From positions 3,176-67,175 of the forward strand of contig CAJMHR010000006.1 of the NCBI GenBank assembly GCA_905213265.1: a stretch of 64,000 nucleotides of DNA, in the 5' to 3' direction. Position numbers and translations under genes: made by a program. Shown piece after piece: positions 15,253-24,300 of the stretch (its first letter is position 1; each line of letters starts with the position of its first letter). The notes under the pieces were generated by a model. That model saw only the letters and a list, made by a program, of their open reading frames with translations. It was not told the DNA's origin and made no database searches. This DNA is from an uncultured Collinsella sp. Lineage in GTDB: Bacteria > Actinomycetota > Coriobacteriia > Coriobacteriales > Coriobacteriaceae.

Positions 15253-16335
15253 CTATCGCACGAAGTACCAGGGGCTTTCCTGCACGGTGGGCTCCAGCGC
15301 GATGCCGGTGCGCTCGCGGAACAGATCCATGTCCTGCGATTTCTCCGTCCACCACGCGTTGGGCTTAAAGGTCATGCTCTCAACGATATGGCCGACAAAG
15401 GCACTGTTGCGCAGCTTGGAGAAGTCGGTGTTCATAATCAGGATGGACGCGAGCACCAGCACGATGCCCAGGACCTTGATCGCGCCGGCGGGCTCGGCGT
15501 AGATGCCAATACCGACCAGAACGGTCGCCACGGTTTCGAACGAAGCCACGACCGGCACCTTCGACGTCTCGAGATCCATCGAAAGGCCCTGCATATAGAA
15601 GATGTACGCAAGAGCCGTCGGAATAAAGCCAAAGCCCGCGAACAGCAGAATGAGCTGCGGGGACATTGCCGCGGCCACATCGGACCACGGAGCCGAAAGC
15701 ACTGCCATAAAGCATCCGCCAAAGACAAAGCCCCAAAACGTCACCGCCAGAGGATGCAGCGTCTTGGTGGCCATGCGACTAAACACAGCCAGCAGTGCAC
15801 CGCAAAGTCCGGCGATCACGCCCGACACGACGCCCCAAGCCGAGAAATGGAAACCGGACAGGTCGCCGCTCGTCACCGCGAGCACGCAACCCACAATGTT
15901 AAAGACGATGGCGACGAGCTTGTTGGGGGTCACGTCCTCGCGATAAAGCACGCGGCCGAGCATGACGCCAAACACCGGCGAGGTGTAGAGCAGCACCGAG
16001 GCCGTGGACATGCCCACCTCGCCCATGCACTCGTAATAAAGCGTGTTAGCGGTGGCGAGGCCGATAATGCCAAGAAGCGCGCAGGGAACAAGCTCTTTAG
16101 GACTTGCCTTGAACAGTGCCATGGGACCCGAGGCTTTTCCCTCACGAGCACCTCCCTGGCAACCCATAAATGCCAAGACCGGAGCCATTAAGACAGCACC
16201 CGACAACAGGCGAAGGGCCGCCATGCTCTGAGACGAAACACCCAGGGCCGATATTCCGTTAACAAAGATTCCGATGGTGCCCCACATAAGCGCGGCGATC
16301 AGCACCAGCACATAGCCCAGATTGCTTTTCTTCAA
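15253..16335 (-). CDS. EamA/DMT-family transporter
   Basis: A 360-residue membrane protein with two EamA repeats and about ten hydrophobic segments. The first starts VLVLIAALMWGTIGIFVNG, and the second ends SFETVATVLVGIGIYAEPAGAIKVLGIVLVLASILIM. Such proteins move metabolites or amino acids across the membrane; the substrate is unknown. An extra polar tail of about 50 residues after the last segment is unusual for the family. Its promoter region (16374-16394) has the same TATAACG-type motif as the PTS operon downstream, so it may belong to the same regulon, for example exporting the amine left after deglycation. Confidence 0.82.
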   Translation of the reverse strand: MKKSNLGYVLVLIAALMWGTIGIFVNGISALGVSSQSMAALRLLSGAVLMAPVLAFMGCQGGAREGKASGPMALFKASPKELVPCALLGIIGLATANTLYYECMGEVGMSTASVLLYTSPVFGVMLGRVLYREDVTPNKLVAIVFNIVGCVLAVTSGDLSGFHFSAWGVVSGVIAGLCGALLAVFSRMATKTLHPLAVTFWGFVFGGCFMAVLSAPWSDVAAAMSPQLILLFAGFGFIPTALAYIFYMQGLSMDLETSKVPVVASFETVATVLVGIGIYAEPAGAIKVLGIVLVLASILIMNTDFSKLRNSAFVGHIVESMTFKPNAWWTEKSQDMDLFRERTGIALEPTVQESPWYFVR

Positions 16336-16373
16336 CGCAGCCTCCTCGCTATTGTTTCCAATATGTTTCGTAC

Positions 16374-16394
16374 TACGTTATAGTCGTTATATAC
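16374..16394. promoter_or_regulatory. Candidate GntR operator, site 3
   Basis: On the minus strand the site reads GTATATAACGACTATAACGT, two TATAACG half-sites 10 bp apart, about 40-60 bp upstream of the EamA gene. The first half matches site 1 over 14 positions. Confidence 0.5.
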
Positions 16395-16452
16395 ATTTTT
16401 CAAGACACAAATCGCCAAACGGAAAAATCCGCTTCCCCACATACTCATTGGG

Positions 16453-16510
16453 TAGTCGTTGGGGGGCGTTCTTAAATGACTGGTCATTCAAGAACGCCCC
16501 CCAACGACTA
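16453..16510. repeat. Interspersed palindrome, family B copy 2
   Basis: Perfect 21-bp arms, 16453-16473 and 16490-16510, with a 16-nt loop. They match copy 1 except that GGGGAC reads GGGGGGC, and the change is compensated in the other arm. A shared module GGACTGTCCC..CTGCCGGCAG follows at 16511-16550. Confidence 0.7.
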
Positions 16511-16562
16511 GGACTGTCCCCAACTGCCGGCAGAAAAGGAACGTTCCCAACGTCTAAGGCGC

Positions 16563-16700
16563 CGCTGGTTGAGCATAAGTCAGCGAGCGGGCCGCATTTG
16601 AGGCAAGGTGACGTGAAACGAAAGGGCGCTGACCTTCTGGTCGCGCCCTTGAAGTTGAACGTCAGATTGCCCAAATGCGGACCGCGCAGCGTCGAGCCGT
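16563..16700. ncRNA. Structured repeat element, family C copy 2 (candidate RNA)
   Basis: It has the same plan as the element at 8016-8147: CGCTG..CAGCG hairpin (16563-16585), an outer stem CCGCATTTG (16592-16600) with CAAATGCGG (16672-16680) extended by GCGG/CCGC, an inner TGACGT/ACGTCA pair (16609-16614, 16659-16664) and a terminal GGGCGC-GACC hairpin (16624-16648). The outer and terminal stems differ from copy 1 yet remain paired, while AAGGTGACGTGAAA and TTGAACGTCAGATTGCC are identical. With the family B repeat it fills the 390-bp gap. Confidence 0.5.
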
Positions 16701-16725
16701 TACGCGGTTTGGTAAAACCGCGTAA

Positions 16726-17718
16726 CTAATACTCAAGCTTCCACATGTAGCGGCGCGTCATGTAGTCCTTGTGGGTGACGGCAGAGAGCGCGCGCATGTA
16801 CACGTTGTTGAGGATCGGGGCAAAGATCAGGTGGTTGAAGTACTCACTCACGCTGTCCTTGATGTCGTTGAGGCCAAGCTCCTTGGCGTCGAGCTGATAG
16901 ACGCGCTCGCCACCGTACTGGTTGACGAAGCGGATGCCGCGCTCGTCGTTGCAGCGGCTACGGCCGACGCTGATGAGCTGGAACAGCGAGGTGCGCTTGT
17001 CCAGGATCTCGAAAGGACCGTGGAAGAAGTCGCAGGTGTTGATGGTGCAGGAGTCGATCTGCAGCATCTCCTGCACGTTGCAGATGCTAAAGACGTAGGC
17101 GGCACCAAAGAGCGGACCTTGAGCCATCACGTTGATGCAGGGCTTGTCGGCGTTCTGCTCGGCCCACTTGGCAGCGAGCGGACGGGTATACTCGACGGCC
17201 TTGCGATAGATGGGATCGATCAGGTCGAAGGCGGCCATAGCGGTCTCGTACTCGGCATAACCCTCGGTCTGCTGCGTAAGCTCCATGGCGATCATGGTCA
17301 CGACGGCGGAGTTGGTACGGCCCATGCAGGACTCGTCGACGGCCAGGCTGTCGTACTGGATCTTGTAGTCGCAGACCTCGGTGAGGCCGGACTCGTCGAC
17401 ATAGATGGCGATGGTGCTGGCACCGTGATCCTTGGCGACCTGGGCGGCGACGATGGTCTCCTTGGTGCCGCGCATGGACACGACGACGGCCAGGGTGTTC
17501 TCGTTGACGTAGGCCGGGGTGGCGTGCACGAACTCGTTGCTGGTGTAGCTGGAGCTCACGACCTGCGTGGCCTCGTGCTCCATAAAGTACTGGGCAGGAT
17601 AGTTGCCGCCGTTGGATCCGCCGGCGCCAATCCACACGACGCGCTTGATGCCGCCCTTGTCTGCCTTGTCAGCCAAAACCTGGGAGACGACATCCTTAAC
17701 CTGTTCCTGAGTAGTCAT
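16726..17718 (-). CDS. SIS-domain protein, divergent deglycase-like paralogue
   Basis: A 330-residue double-SIS protein ending TRRYMWKLEY, close to the PTS-linked paralogue at 11286-12269. It has IGAGGSNGGNYPAQYF at the N-terminus. Two sites differ from the other paralogues: the phosphosugar loop SxSGxT reads SMRGTKET, and GEYFHGPFE reads CDFFHGPFE. The loss of Ser/Gly spacing and of the Glu suggests a different ligand or altered chemistry. It is divergent from a GntR gene, with a repeated operator next to each start, which implies a dedicated regulator/enzyme pair. Confidence 0.75.
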   Translation of the reverse strand: MTTQEQVKDVVSQVLADKADKGGIKRVVWIGAGGSNGGNYPAQYFMEHEATQVVSSSYTSNEFVHATPAYVNENTLAVVVSMRGTKETIVAAQVAKDHGASTIAIYVDESGLTEVCDYKIQYDSLAVDESCMGRTNSAVVTMIAMELTQQTEGYAEYETAMAAFDLIDPIYRKAVEYTRPLAAKWAEQNADKPCINVMAQGPLFGAAYVFSICNVQEMLQIDSCTINTCDFFHGPFEILDKRTSLFQLISVGRSRCNDERGIRFVNQYGGERVYQLDAKELGLNDIKDSVSEYFNHLIFAPILNNVYMRALSAVTHKDYMTRRYMWKLEY

Positions 17719-17757
17719 CGTGCATCAGCCTTTCTTCTCGTTTGATGCTGTCGATGG

Positions 17758-17917
17758 CATACAAGTTACATACATGTTTTGGTTATGTCGACTAGTTGTA
17801 TGCTATATTTGTCTTAGAAATTTTGCTGATGCGGTTTTCGATAACTAGCTACCAGCGGTTTTGTTGTTGTATTGGATACATGCTTAATTAGATTCGCATA
17901 CAGGTTAGATACAGGTT
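17758..17917. promoter_or_regulatory. Divergent SIS/GntR control region with two matching operators
   Basis: Two 21-bp sites, 17758-17778 and 17897-17917, share CATACAnGTTAnATACAnGTT with only three differences. One lies about 40 bp from the SIS start. The other ends 6 bp before the GntR start and so overlaps its ribosome-binding region. Partial relatives (GTTGTATGC near 17805, GGATACATGC near 17876) lie between them. The region is AT-rich compared with its surroundings. Confidence 0.6.
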
Positions 17918-17923
17918 GACCAC

Positions 17924-18646
17924 ATGAACGCTTCGTCTAAAAAGAAACTGGCCCAATACGAGCGCTTGGCGGGCATGCTGCGCGACCGCATCGCCGCCGG
18001 CATCTACGCACGCGGAGACAAGCTGCCGTCCGAGATGGAACTCATGGACGAATCAGGGCTGTCGCGCAGCACCGTGCGCCATGCCCTTAAGGTGCTCGTT
18101 GATGAGGGTCTGGTTCGCACCGAGCGCGGGCGCGGCGCCTTTGTGGCCGACACGCCCGCGCTCCACGAGAACAACCTGGTGTTTTCGAGCTATACCAAGC
18201 AGGTCGAAGGCCAGGGCATGAAGCCCACCACGCGCACCGTGGACTCAGGCTTTGCCAAGGCCGCGGGCAATGCGGCCAAGTTCTTCGATGTCGCCGTGGG
18301 CAGCAAGCTCGTCAAACTTGTCCGCCTGCGTTATCTGGACGATGCGCCGCTGTGCCTGGAGACCACCTATCTACCACCGAGCTTTGAGGCACTCATCAAT
18401 CGCGATATCAACGGTTCGCTCTATGCCACGCTACGACAGGAGTTCCATCGCGCGCCGGCACGGGGGCACAAGACCTTTGAGGTATGCTATGCCTCGCAAA
18501 ACGAGGCGTTTTTGCTCAACGTTGAGCGTGGGCAGGCGCTGATCCTGATCACCGACTACGTCTACGACACCGACGGCCGCCCGCTCCATGTCTCCAAGCG
18601 CATCCAACGCACCGACCGCGCCAAATACACCGAGCCCATCGGCTAA
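17924..18646 (+). CDS. GntR-family regulator with UTRA sensor domain
   Basis: A 240-residue GntR/UTRA regulator. The winged helix (residues about 10-80) reads YERLAGMLRDRIAAGIY, KLPSEMELMDESGLSRSTVRHALKVLVDEGLV, RGRGAFV, followed by a UTRA domain (about 95-235). It is divergent from the SIS gene at 16726-17718 and shares a pair of operators with it, so autoregulation plus control of that SIS gene is likely. It is the third GntR/UTRA regulator next to a SIS gene in this window, and the only one on the plus strand. Confidence 0.88.
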   Translation: MNASSKKKLAQYERLAGMLRDRIAAGIYARGDKLPSEMELMDESGLSRSTVRHALKVLVDEGLVRTERGRGAFVADTPALHENNLVFSSYTKQVEGQGMKPTTRTVDSGFAKAAGNAAKFFDVAVGSKLVKLVRLRYLDDAPLCLETTYLPPSFEALINRDINGSLYATLRQEFHRAPARGHKTFEVCYASQNEAFLLNVERGQALILITDYVYDTDGRPLHVSKRIQRTDRAKYTEPIG

Positions 18647-18679
18647 CCTGCCAAAATTAACCTGTCCCTAAATGGTAGG
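18647..18679. repeat. Degenerate hairpin, family A copy 4
   Basis: CCTGCCAAAA begins 2 bp after the GntR stop codon and faces ATGGTAGG at 18672-18679. AACCTGTCCC lies between. The right arm forms the stop codon and last codons of the convergent GNAT gene. Confidence 0.55.
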
Positions 18680-19258
18680 TTTGGGGAGGTCGGGGAACCA
18701 GGTTGGTTTGGGTTGGTTGGGGACGCGCTCGGCTAGGACCAACTCCATCCAGCACATGTCGTACCAGCGGCCGAACTTTTGGGCGCAGCGGTCAAAGGCG
18801 CCCACCAGGCGATATCCCATATGGGCATGGAAGTCCTGACTGTTGTGCGTCAGATACTCGTCGTCCTTGTCGTGCGGCACGGCGATGAGGGCGCACATGT
18901 TGGTGATGCCCATCGCGATCAGGCACTGCTTGAGCGCGTCGTGCAGCTTGCGGCCCAGCCCGCCATGGCGCACATCGCGCGCCAGATAAATCGACGTCTC
19001 GACCGACCAGTCGTATGCTTCGCGGCTGTTGAGCGGACTCACATAGGCATAGCCCACCGGACGCCCGTCCAACTCCATCACCAAATACGGATAGCGCTTG
19101 AGCGTACGCTCGATACGCCCGGCGAACTCCTCAACGCTCGGCACCTCGTATTCGCAGGTAATCGCCGTCTGGCGCACATACGGCTCATAGATGGCAAGCA
19201 ACGCCGGCGCGTCTTCGGGCGTCGCCAGGCGAATCGTCGGCTCGGACATCTCGGTCAT
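18668..19258 (-). CDS. GNAT-family N-acetyltransferase (phosphinothricin acetyltransferase-like)
   Basis: A 196-residue acetyltransferase using acetyl-CoA. The pattern is that of the Pat/YwnH group: IRLATPEDAPALLAIYEPYV, then TAITCEYEVPSVEEF, then SIYLARDVRHGGLGRKLHDALKQ (acetyl-CoA loop) and HxxMGYRLVGAFDRCAQKFGRWYDMCWMEL. The natural acceptor is unknown. The start at 19258 is favoured by the purine-rich stretch upstream; an ATG three codons later is also possible. The last codons and stop lie in a family A repeat, so the C-terminus may have been rewritten by that insertion. Confidence 0.82.
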   Translation of the reverse strand: MTEMSEPTIRLATPEDAPALLAIYEPYVRQTAITCEYEVPSVEEFAGRIERTLKRYPYLVMELDGRPVGYAYVSPLNSREAYDWSVETSIYLARDVRHGGLGRKLHDALKQCLIAMGITNMCALIAVPHDKDDEYLTHNSQDFHAHMGYRLVGAFDRCAQKFGRWYDMCWMELVLAERVPNQPKPTWFPDLPKPTI

Positions 19259-19335
19259 ACAACCCTTCTCCACCAAAAGCAAAGGCCACCCTGCGCCAAA
19301 ACCAGCGCAAGTCGGCCCCTCGTCATTACATCAGG

Positions 19336-20361
19336 CTACAGGACAGCCGCCAACGCGTCGATATCCTCCTGCGTCGTAGCCCAGCTGGTGCAAAAACGCA
19401 CTACCGTGTGAGTCTCGTCGTACTTTTCCCAGTACTCGATCGAGGCATGCTCGCGAATGCGGGCCATATCCTCGTTGGGCAGAATCACGAACTGCTGGTT
19501 GGTCGGCGTCTCCAAGAAGAACTGGTAGCCGCGCTCGTGCAGCACGCGACGCAGCGCCTGAGCGGTCTCAATCGCCTGGCGACCAATCTCAAAATACAGG
19601 CCATCGGTAAAGAGCGCCTCAAACTGCACGCCCGTCAGGCGGCCCTTGGCCAGCAACGCACCATGCTGCTTAATGCGCGGAATGGGATGCGCCGGAGCGC
19701 GCATGCCGCAAAACACCACGGCCTCGCCGCAAAGCGCGCCGCACTTGGTGCCGCCAATGTAGAACACGTCACACAGCTGCGCCAGCTCGGGCAGGGTGAT
19801 GTCGCACTCATCGGCCGCCAGCGCATAGGCCAGGCGAGCGCCGTCCACAAACAGCGGAATCTCACGCTTCTGGCACACCGCATGAATCGCCGCGAGCTCA
19901 GCCTTGGAGTACAGCGTGCCGTACTCGGTCGATAGGCTCACGTACACAGCGCCCGGGAACACCGTGTGCTCGTAGCTCTCGTTTTCGTAGAACACCTGGA
20001 TATAGTTCTCGAGATCCTCGGCGTGCATCTTGCCCGCATAGCCGGGGATGGTGAGCACCTTGTGGCCGCCAAACTCGATAGCGCCCGCCTCATGCCCGGC
20101 AACGTGGCCGGTCTCGGCGGCAACAACGCCCTCGTAGGGCGCAAGCAGCATGTCGATCACCGTCGCGTTGGCCTGCGTGCCGCCCACCAGAAAAAACACG
20201 TCGGCATCAGGGGCCTGACAGGCCTCGCGGATAAGCTGCTTGGCACGCTCGGTGTGCGCATCGGTACCGTAGCCGGGCTGCGGCTCCATATTGGTGTCGA
20301 CGAGCGCCTGCAGCACTGCCGGATGTGCGCCGTGGGAATAGTCGTTGTTAAACGCGAGCAT
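19336..20361 (-). CDS. Low-specificity threonine aldolase family protein
   Basis: A 341-residue PLP enzyme of the beta-eliminating lyase group, expected to split L-threonine to glycine and acetaldehyde. The N-terminus FNNDYSHGAHPAVLQAL and GYGTDAHTERAKQLI are typical. Substrate/PLP motifs are GGTQANATVID, HEAGAIEFGGHK and DGARLAYAL, and the Schiff-base Lys206 sits in YIGGTKCGAL. It lies 77 bp from the GNAT gene on the same strand, with no obvious metabolic link. Confidence 0.9.
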   Translation of the reverse strand: MLAFNNDYSHGAHPAVLQALVDTNMEPQPGYGTDAHTERAKQLIREACQAPDADVFFLVGGTQANATVIDMLLAPYEGVVAAETGHVAGHEAGAIEFGGHKVLTIPGYAGKMHAEDLENYIQVFYENESYEHTVFPGAVYVSLSTEYGTLYSKAELAAIHAVCQKREIPLFVDGARLAYALAADECDITLPELAQLCDVFYIGGTKCGALCGEAVVFCGMRAPAHPIPRIKQHGALLAKGRLTGVQFEALFTDGLYFEIGRQAIETAQALRRVLHERGYQFFLETPTNQQFVILPNEDMARIREHASIEYWEKYDETHTVVRFCTSWATTQEDIDALAAVL

Positions 20362-20406
20362 GGCAATCCTCTCTTACCGGGTATCGGCCAGATGATTCAA
20401 ACGGAG

Positions 20407-21270
20407 CTATTGTACGCCGTTGGGATAGGCAATGCGCGCGGCAAGACACTCAAGCGCCAGCACCAGGGCAAAGCCGCAGCTTACGTCACTCAAAAAGTGC
20501 GCTCCGATCACGATGCGTCCAAAGGCGACGAACGCCGCAACAACAACCATCGCCCAAAAGATCACGCGGCGACGCGAAGGTTTTTCCTTAAAGGGCGCCG
20601 CGGGAAGCCCGGCGAGCATGAGGCCGATCGCCGCGTGCGCCGTGTGTCCGCTCGCAAACGACTTGAACCCGTCCTTGATCACGCCGGCGGCGATATAAGT
20701 CCACTTGTCGGGGTTACCGATCACCCACCACGGCTGAAAATCGAGTCCCTGCGTCACCTCGATAACGCGCATGCGCGGGCGCGACCACAGCGGCTTGACG
20801 ATCACGTTGAGGACGATGGCCTGAGCGACCCACACGACAAGCACCATCAACGCCCAGCGCGTGAGCTCGTCGGGCTCGGTCGCGCGCGTGAGGCGATAGA
20901 CGATAAGGTTGGCGGCGATAACCAGCACAAACGTCAGCACCAACTGAGCCGCGATGAGTTTGCCGCCAACCCGCAGGGACGAGACGATTTCGTAGCCGGC
21001 CAGGCCAACGTTGACGAGGATGCCAAGCACGGCGAGCCATTTGCTCCCTCTGGAATCGGGACGCACCGCGCGCACGAGCATAACGCCCGCAATGCTCGCC
21101 GTCAGCTCAAACGGCAGCTCGCCAGCGGCCTCGATAAAGCGGCCGTACATGCTGCCGATATTGAACAGCGCGCTCGAGATTTGGTAATCGAAGAAACTGC
21201 CCACGCCCAGACAAAGACACAGGACAACCGCGATAATGGCGACATCTTTCTTATAGATGTATCCGAACAT
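20407..21270 (-). CDS. PAP2-family membrane phosphatase
   Basis: A 287-residue membrane protein with several hydrophobic segments and a C-terminal PAP2 (type 2 phosphatidic acid phosphatase) domain. The three catalytic motifs are visible: KPLWSRPR, SFASGHTAH with the catalytic His, and GRIVIGAHFLSDV. Likely substrates are lipid phosphates such as undecaprenyl pyrophosphate or phosphatidic acid at the outer membrane face. AAAGGAAAG precedes the start. Confidence 0.85.
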   Translation of the reverse strand: MFGYIYKKDVAIIAVVLCLCLGVGSFFDYQISSALFNIGSMYGRFIEAAGELPFELTASIAGVMLVRAVRPDSRGSKWLAVLGILVNVGLAGYEIVSSLRVGGKLIAAQLVLTFVLVIAANLIVYRLTRATEPDELTRWALMVLVVWVAQAIVLNVIVKPLWSRPRMRVIEVTQGLDFQPWWVIGNPDKWTYIAAGVIKDGFKSFASGHTAHAAIGLMLAGLPAAPFKEKPSRRRVIFWAMVVVAAFVAFGRIVIGAHFLSDVSCGFALVLALECLAARIAYPNGVQ

Positions 21271-21294
21271 GCTTTCCTTTCGATGGAGCCAGAG

Positions 21295-21322
21295 TGCCCA
21301 AATGGGGCGTTTGCAGCGTCGA
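21295..21322. repeat. Remnant of a family C element
   Basis: GCCCAAATGGGGCGTTTGCA followed by GCGTCGAC matches the right ends of the family C elements at 8121-8147 and 16670-16694. The left half is missing; it would lie inside the PAP2 gene. It sits between PAP2 and the mfd stop. Confidence 0.5.
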
Positions 21323-21326
21323 CCCG

Positions 21327-24300
21327 TTAGTCGTCGTCACTAGCACCCAACTGTTGCAGCAGCATGAGCGCCGCGGCCACCGGGCCGGTGCCGTCGTTGG
21401 CGTCGAGGCCGCGACCCAGGCCGCTGCCCGCACCGGCGCCCGCCTTGTAGGGCACCGACAGCTTGCGGCTCTTGGGAAAGTTCACCGCACCATAGCGGGT
21501 CTTAAGCTCAAAGGCCACCTTCTTGGGCACGTCGACGCCCAAAAACGTGATGCGACCGCCGCTGAGCGTGACGCTCTCGAGCCCCAGGCGCTCGCCGCGA
21601 ATGCGGATGCGCGCGCGATTGAACAGGTTGAGTCCCGCCAACGGCAGCTCACCATGCGCGGCCTCGGTCTCTTCCTGCACCTCGTCAATGCTCTCCAGGT
21701 CCTCGGCCGCTGCGAGCTTACGGTACACGAGCACGCGCTGGTCCACCGCCGGCAGGTACTCCTCGGACAAGAAGTAGTCGGCCGGCAGGTTAATACCCAC
21801 GCTCGCCGCCTCCACGCCGGCGTCGTCATCGCCGCGCGCCTCGGCCACGGCCTGGCCCAGCATCTGCGTAAACAGATCAAAGCCCACGCTCGACAGGTTG
21901 CCGTGCTGCTCGGCTCCCATAAGCGAACCGGCGCCACGGATCTCTAGGTCGCGCATGGCGATGCGCATGCCGCTGCCCAGGTCCTGGAACTCGGAAAGTG
22001 CGGTCAGGCGCGCCGTTGCCTCCTCGGTGAGCGGCAGCTCGCCGGGGAACATAAAGTACGCGTAGGCCTGCGTGGCAGAGCGGCCCACACGGCCCTTGAG
22101 CTGGTAGAGCTGCGCCAGGCCAAGGCGCTGCGAGTCTTCGATGATCAGCGTGTTGGCCGTTGCGTTGTCGATGCCGCTCTCCACGATGGTCGTGGCGATG
22201 AGCACATCGATCTTTTTGGTCGCGAACTCAATCATCACGTCCTCGACCTCGCGCGGGCTCATCTTGCCGTGTGCCACGCCCACGCGCGCCTCGGGCGCGG
22301 CCTCATGCACGCGCGCCACGGCGTCATCGATGGTCTTAACGCGGTTGGACACGTAGTACACCTGGCCGCCGCGGCCCACCTCCAGGCGAATCGCCGCGCT
22401 CACCACATCGGGGTCGTACTCCCCCACGTGCACGATCACGGGACGACGCCCGGTCGGCGGCGTGGTGATCAGGCTCATATCGCGCACGCCGCTCGTAGCC
22501 ATCTGCATGGTACGCGGGATAGGCGTGGCCGAAAGCGTGAGCACGTCAATCTGCTCGCGCAGGTTCTTGAGCTGCTCCTTGTGCTGCACGCCAAAGCGTT
22601 GTTCCTCGTCAATGATCACCAGGCCCAGGTTTTTGGGGTTCACATCGGCCGAAAGCAGGCGGTGCGTGCCGATAAGCACGTCAATCGTGCCCTCGGCGAA
22701 CGCCTTGAGTGCGCGCTTTTGCTGCGCCGGTGTGCGGAAGCGGCTGAGCACCTCGACCTCAAGGCCAAACGGAGCAAAGCGCTCAAAGAACGTCTCGTAG
22801 TGCTGCTGGGCCAGAATGGTCGTGGGGCAGAGCACCATGACCTGGCGGCCGGAGTCAACGCACTTAAACGCCGCGCGCAGAGCGACCTCGGTCTTGCCAA
22901 AGCCCACGTCGCCGCACAGCAGGCGGTCCATGGGCTTGGGCGCCTCCATGTCGGCCTTAATGTCGGCGATGGCCTCCAGCTGGTCGCGCGTCTCGTCGTA
23001 AGGGAAGCTCTGCTCCATCTCGATCTGCTCGGGCGTGTCGGGCGGGCAGGCGATACCGGTAATCGACGAGCGGCGCGTATACAGATCGACCAGGTCAAAC
23101 GCCAGCTTTTTGGCGTTCTTGCGTGCCTTGTTGGTGGCACGCGTCCAGTCGGCGGTATTGAGCCTGGTCAGGCGCGGCTTGTCACCGTCGGGACCGACGT
23201 ATCGCGTGATGCGGTCGACCTGCTCGAGCGGCACGTAGAGCTTGTCGCCGTCGGCATATTCCAGCAAAAAGTAGTCGCGCTCCTTGCCGCCCACTTCTTG
23301 GCGCGCGATCTCGCTAAAGAGTGCGATGCCGTGAGTGGCGTGCACCACGTAGTCGCCCGGCTTAAACGGGAATGTGATCTGCGTAATGTCCACCTTGCGG
23401 CGGCTGCGCGCGCGGTTGGCGTCCATGCGGGCGTTGAGGTCGGCAATCGAGAACACGGCCAGGTTGGCATCGGGCACCACCACGCCCTGCGGCAGAGCGG
23501 CATCGACAAAGGTCACGCGTCCGCGCGAGATAGTAGGCACGGCGGCGCCGGCGGCTGCCTGGGCGGCACCTGCCTCGAGCGAGCGGGCGCTGAGCGCATC
23601 GGCCTTGCGCTCGCGAATTGCAGCATGGGCATCCTGACGGGCAGCACGGTCGGCAGAATCTGCCGCCGCCACGCGCACGCGCTCGCCAATGACGCCGGCG
23701 TTTTCGGGCGCCGCGGTCAGCGATTCCTCAAAGGTAATGCCCTCGTCGCCAAAGGTGAGCTCCATCGACTCGCGCGCACCGCGGTCGGGAATGGCAAACA
23801 CGCAGGCGTAACGCTTGCCCACGACTTCCTGAATGCGCGTCATAAAGCGATTGTCCGAACCCGCGATGGCCGGCTGCTCAATCTTGAGCTCGGCCGTAAC
23901 CGCACCGCCGGCACGGATGAGGCTTACGTAGTTCAGGCGCTGCTGAGCACCAAAATCGAGCTGCTGGGCACGTACATACAGGCCATCCAGTCGGTCGACC
24001 CCCGCCTCGCCGGCACGGGCCTCGATATCCTCGTAGGCACGCAGGCAATCGTCGAACAGCGAGCGCGGCTCGGACAGCACCACGAGCGCCTTGCCGCTCA
24101 CGTGCGCCAGCGGGCTCACGGTCTGGCCGTACATCACCGGCAAAAAGCGGTCGAGCTTGGGCGTGACGATACGCGCATCCACCATCTCGAGCAGCGCTGC
24201 CAGTTTGCTGTCGTCCTGGCTGGCGCGATAAAGCGCCACATGCATGTTGTGGACGGCCTCGTCGGTAAGCGCCAGCTCACGGCAGGGGAAGATCTCGATG

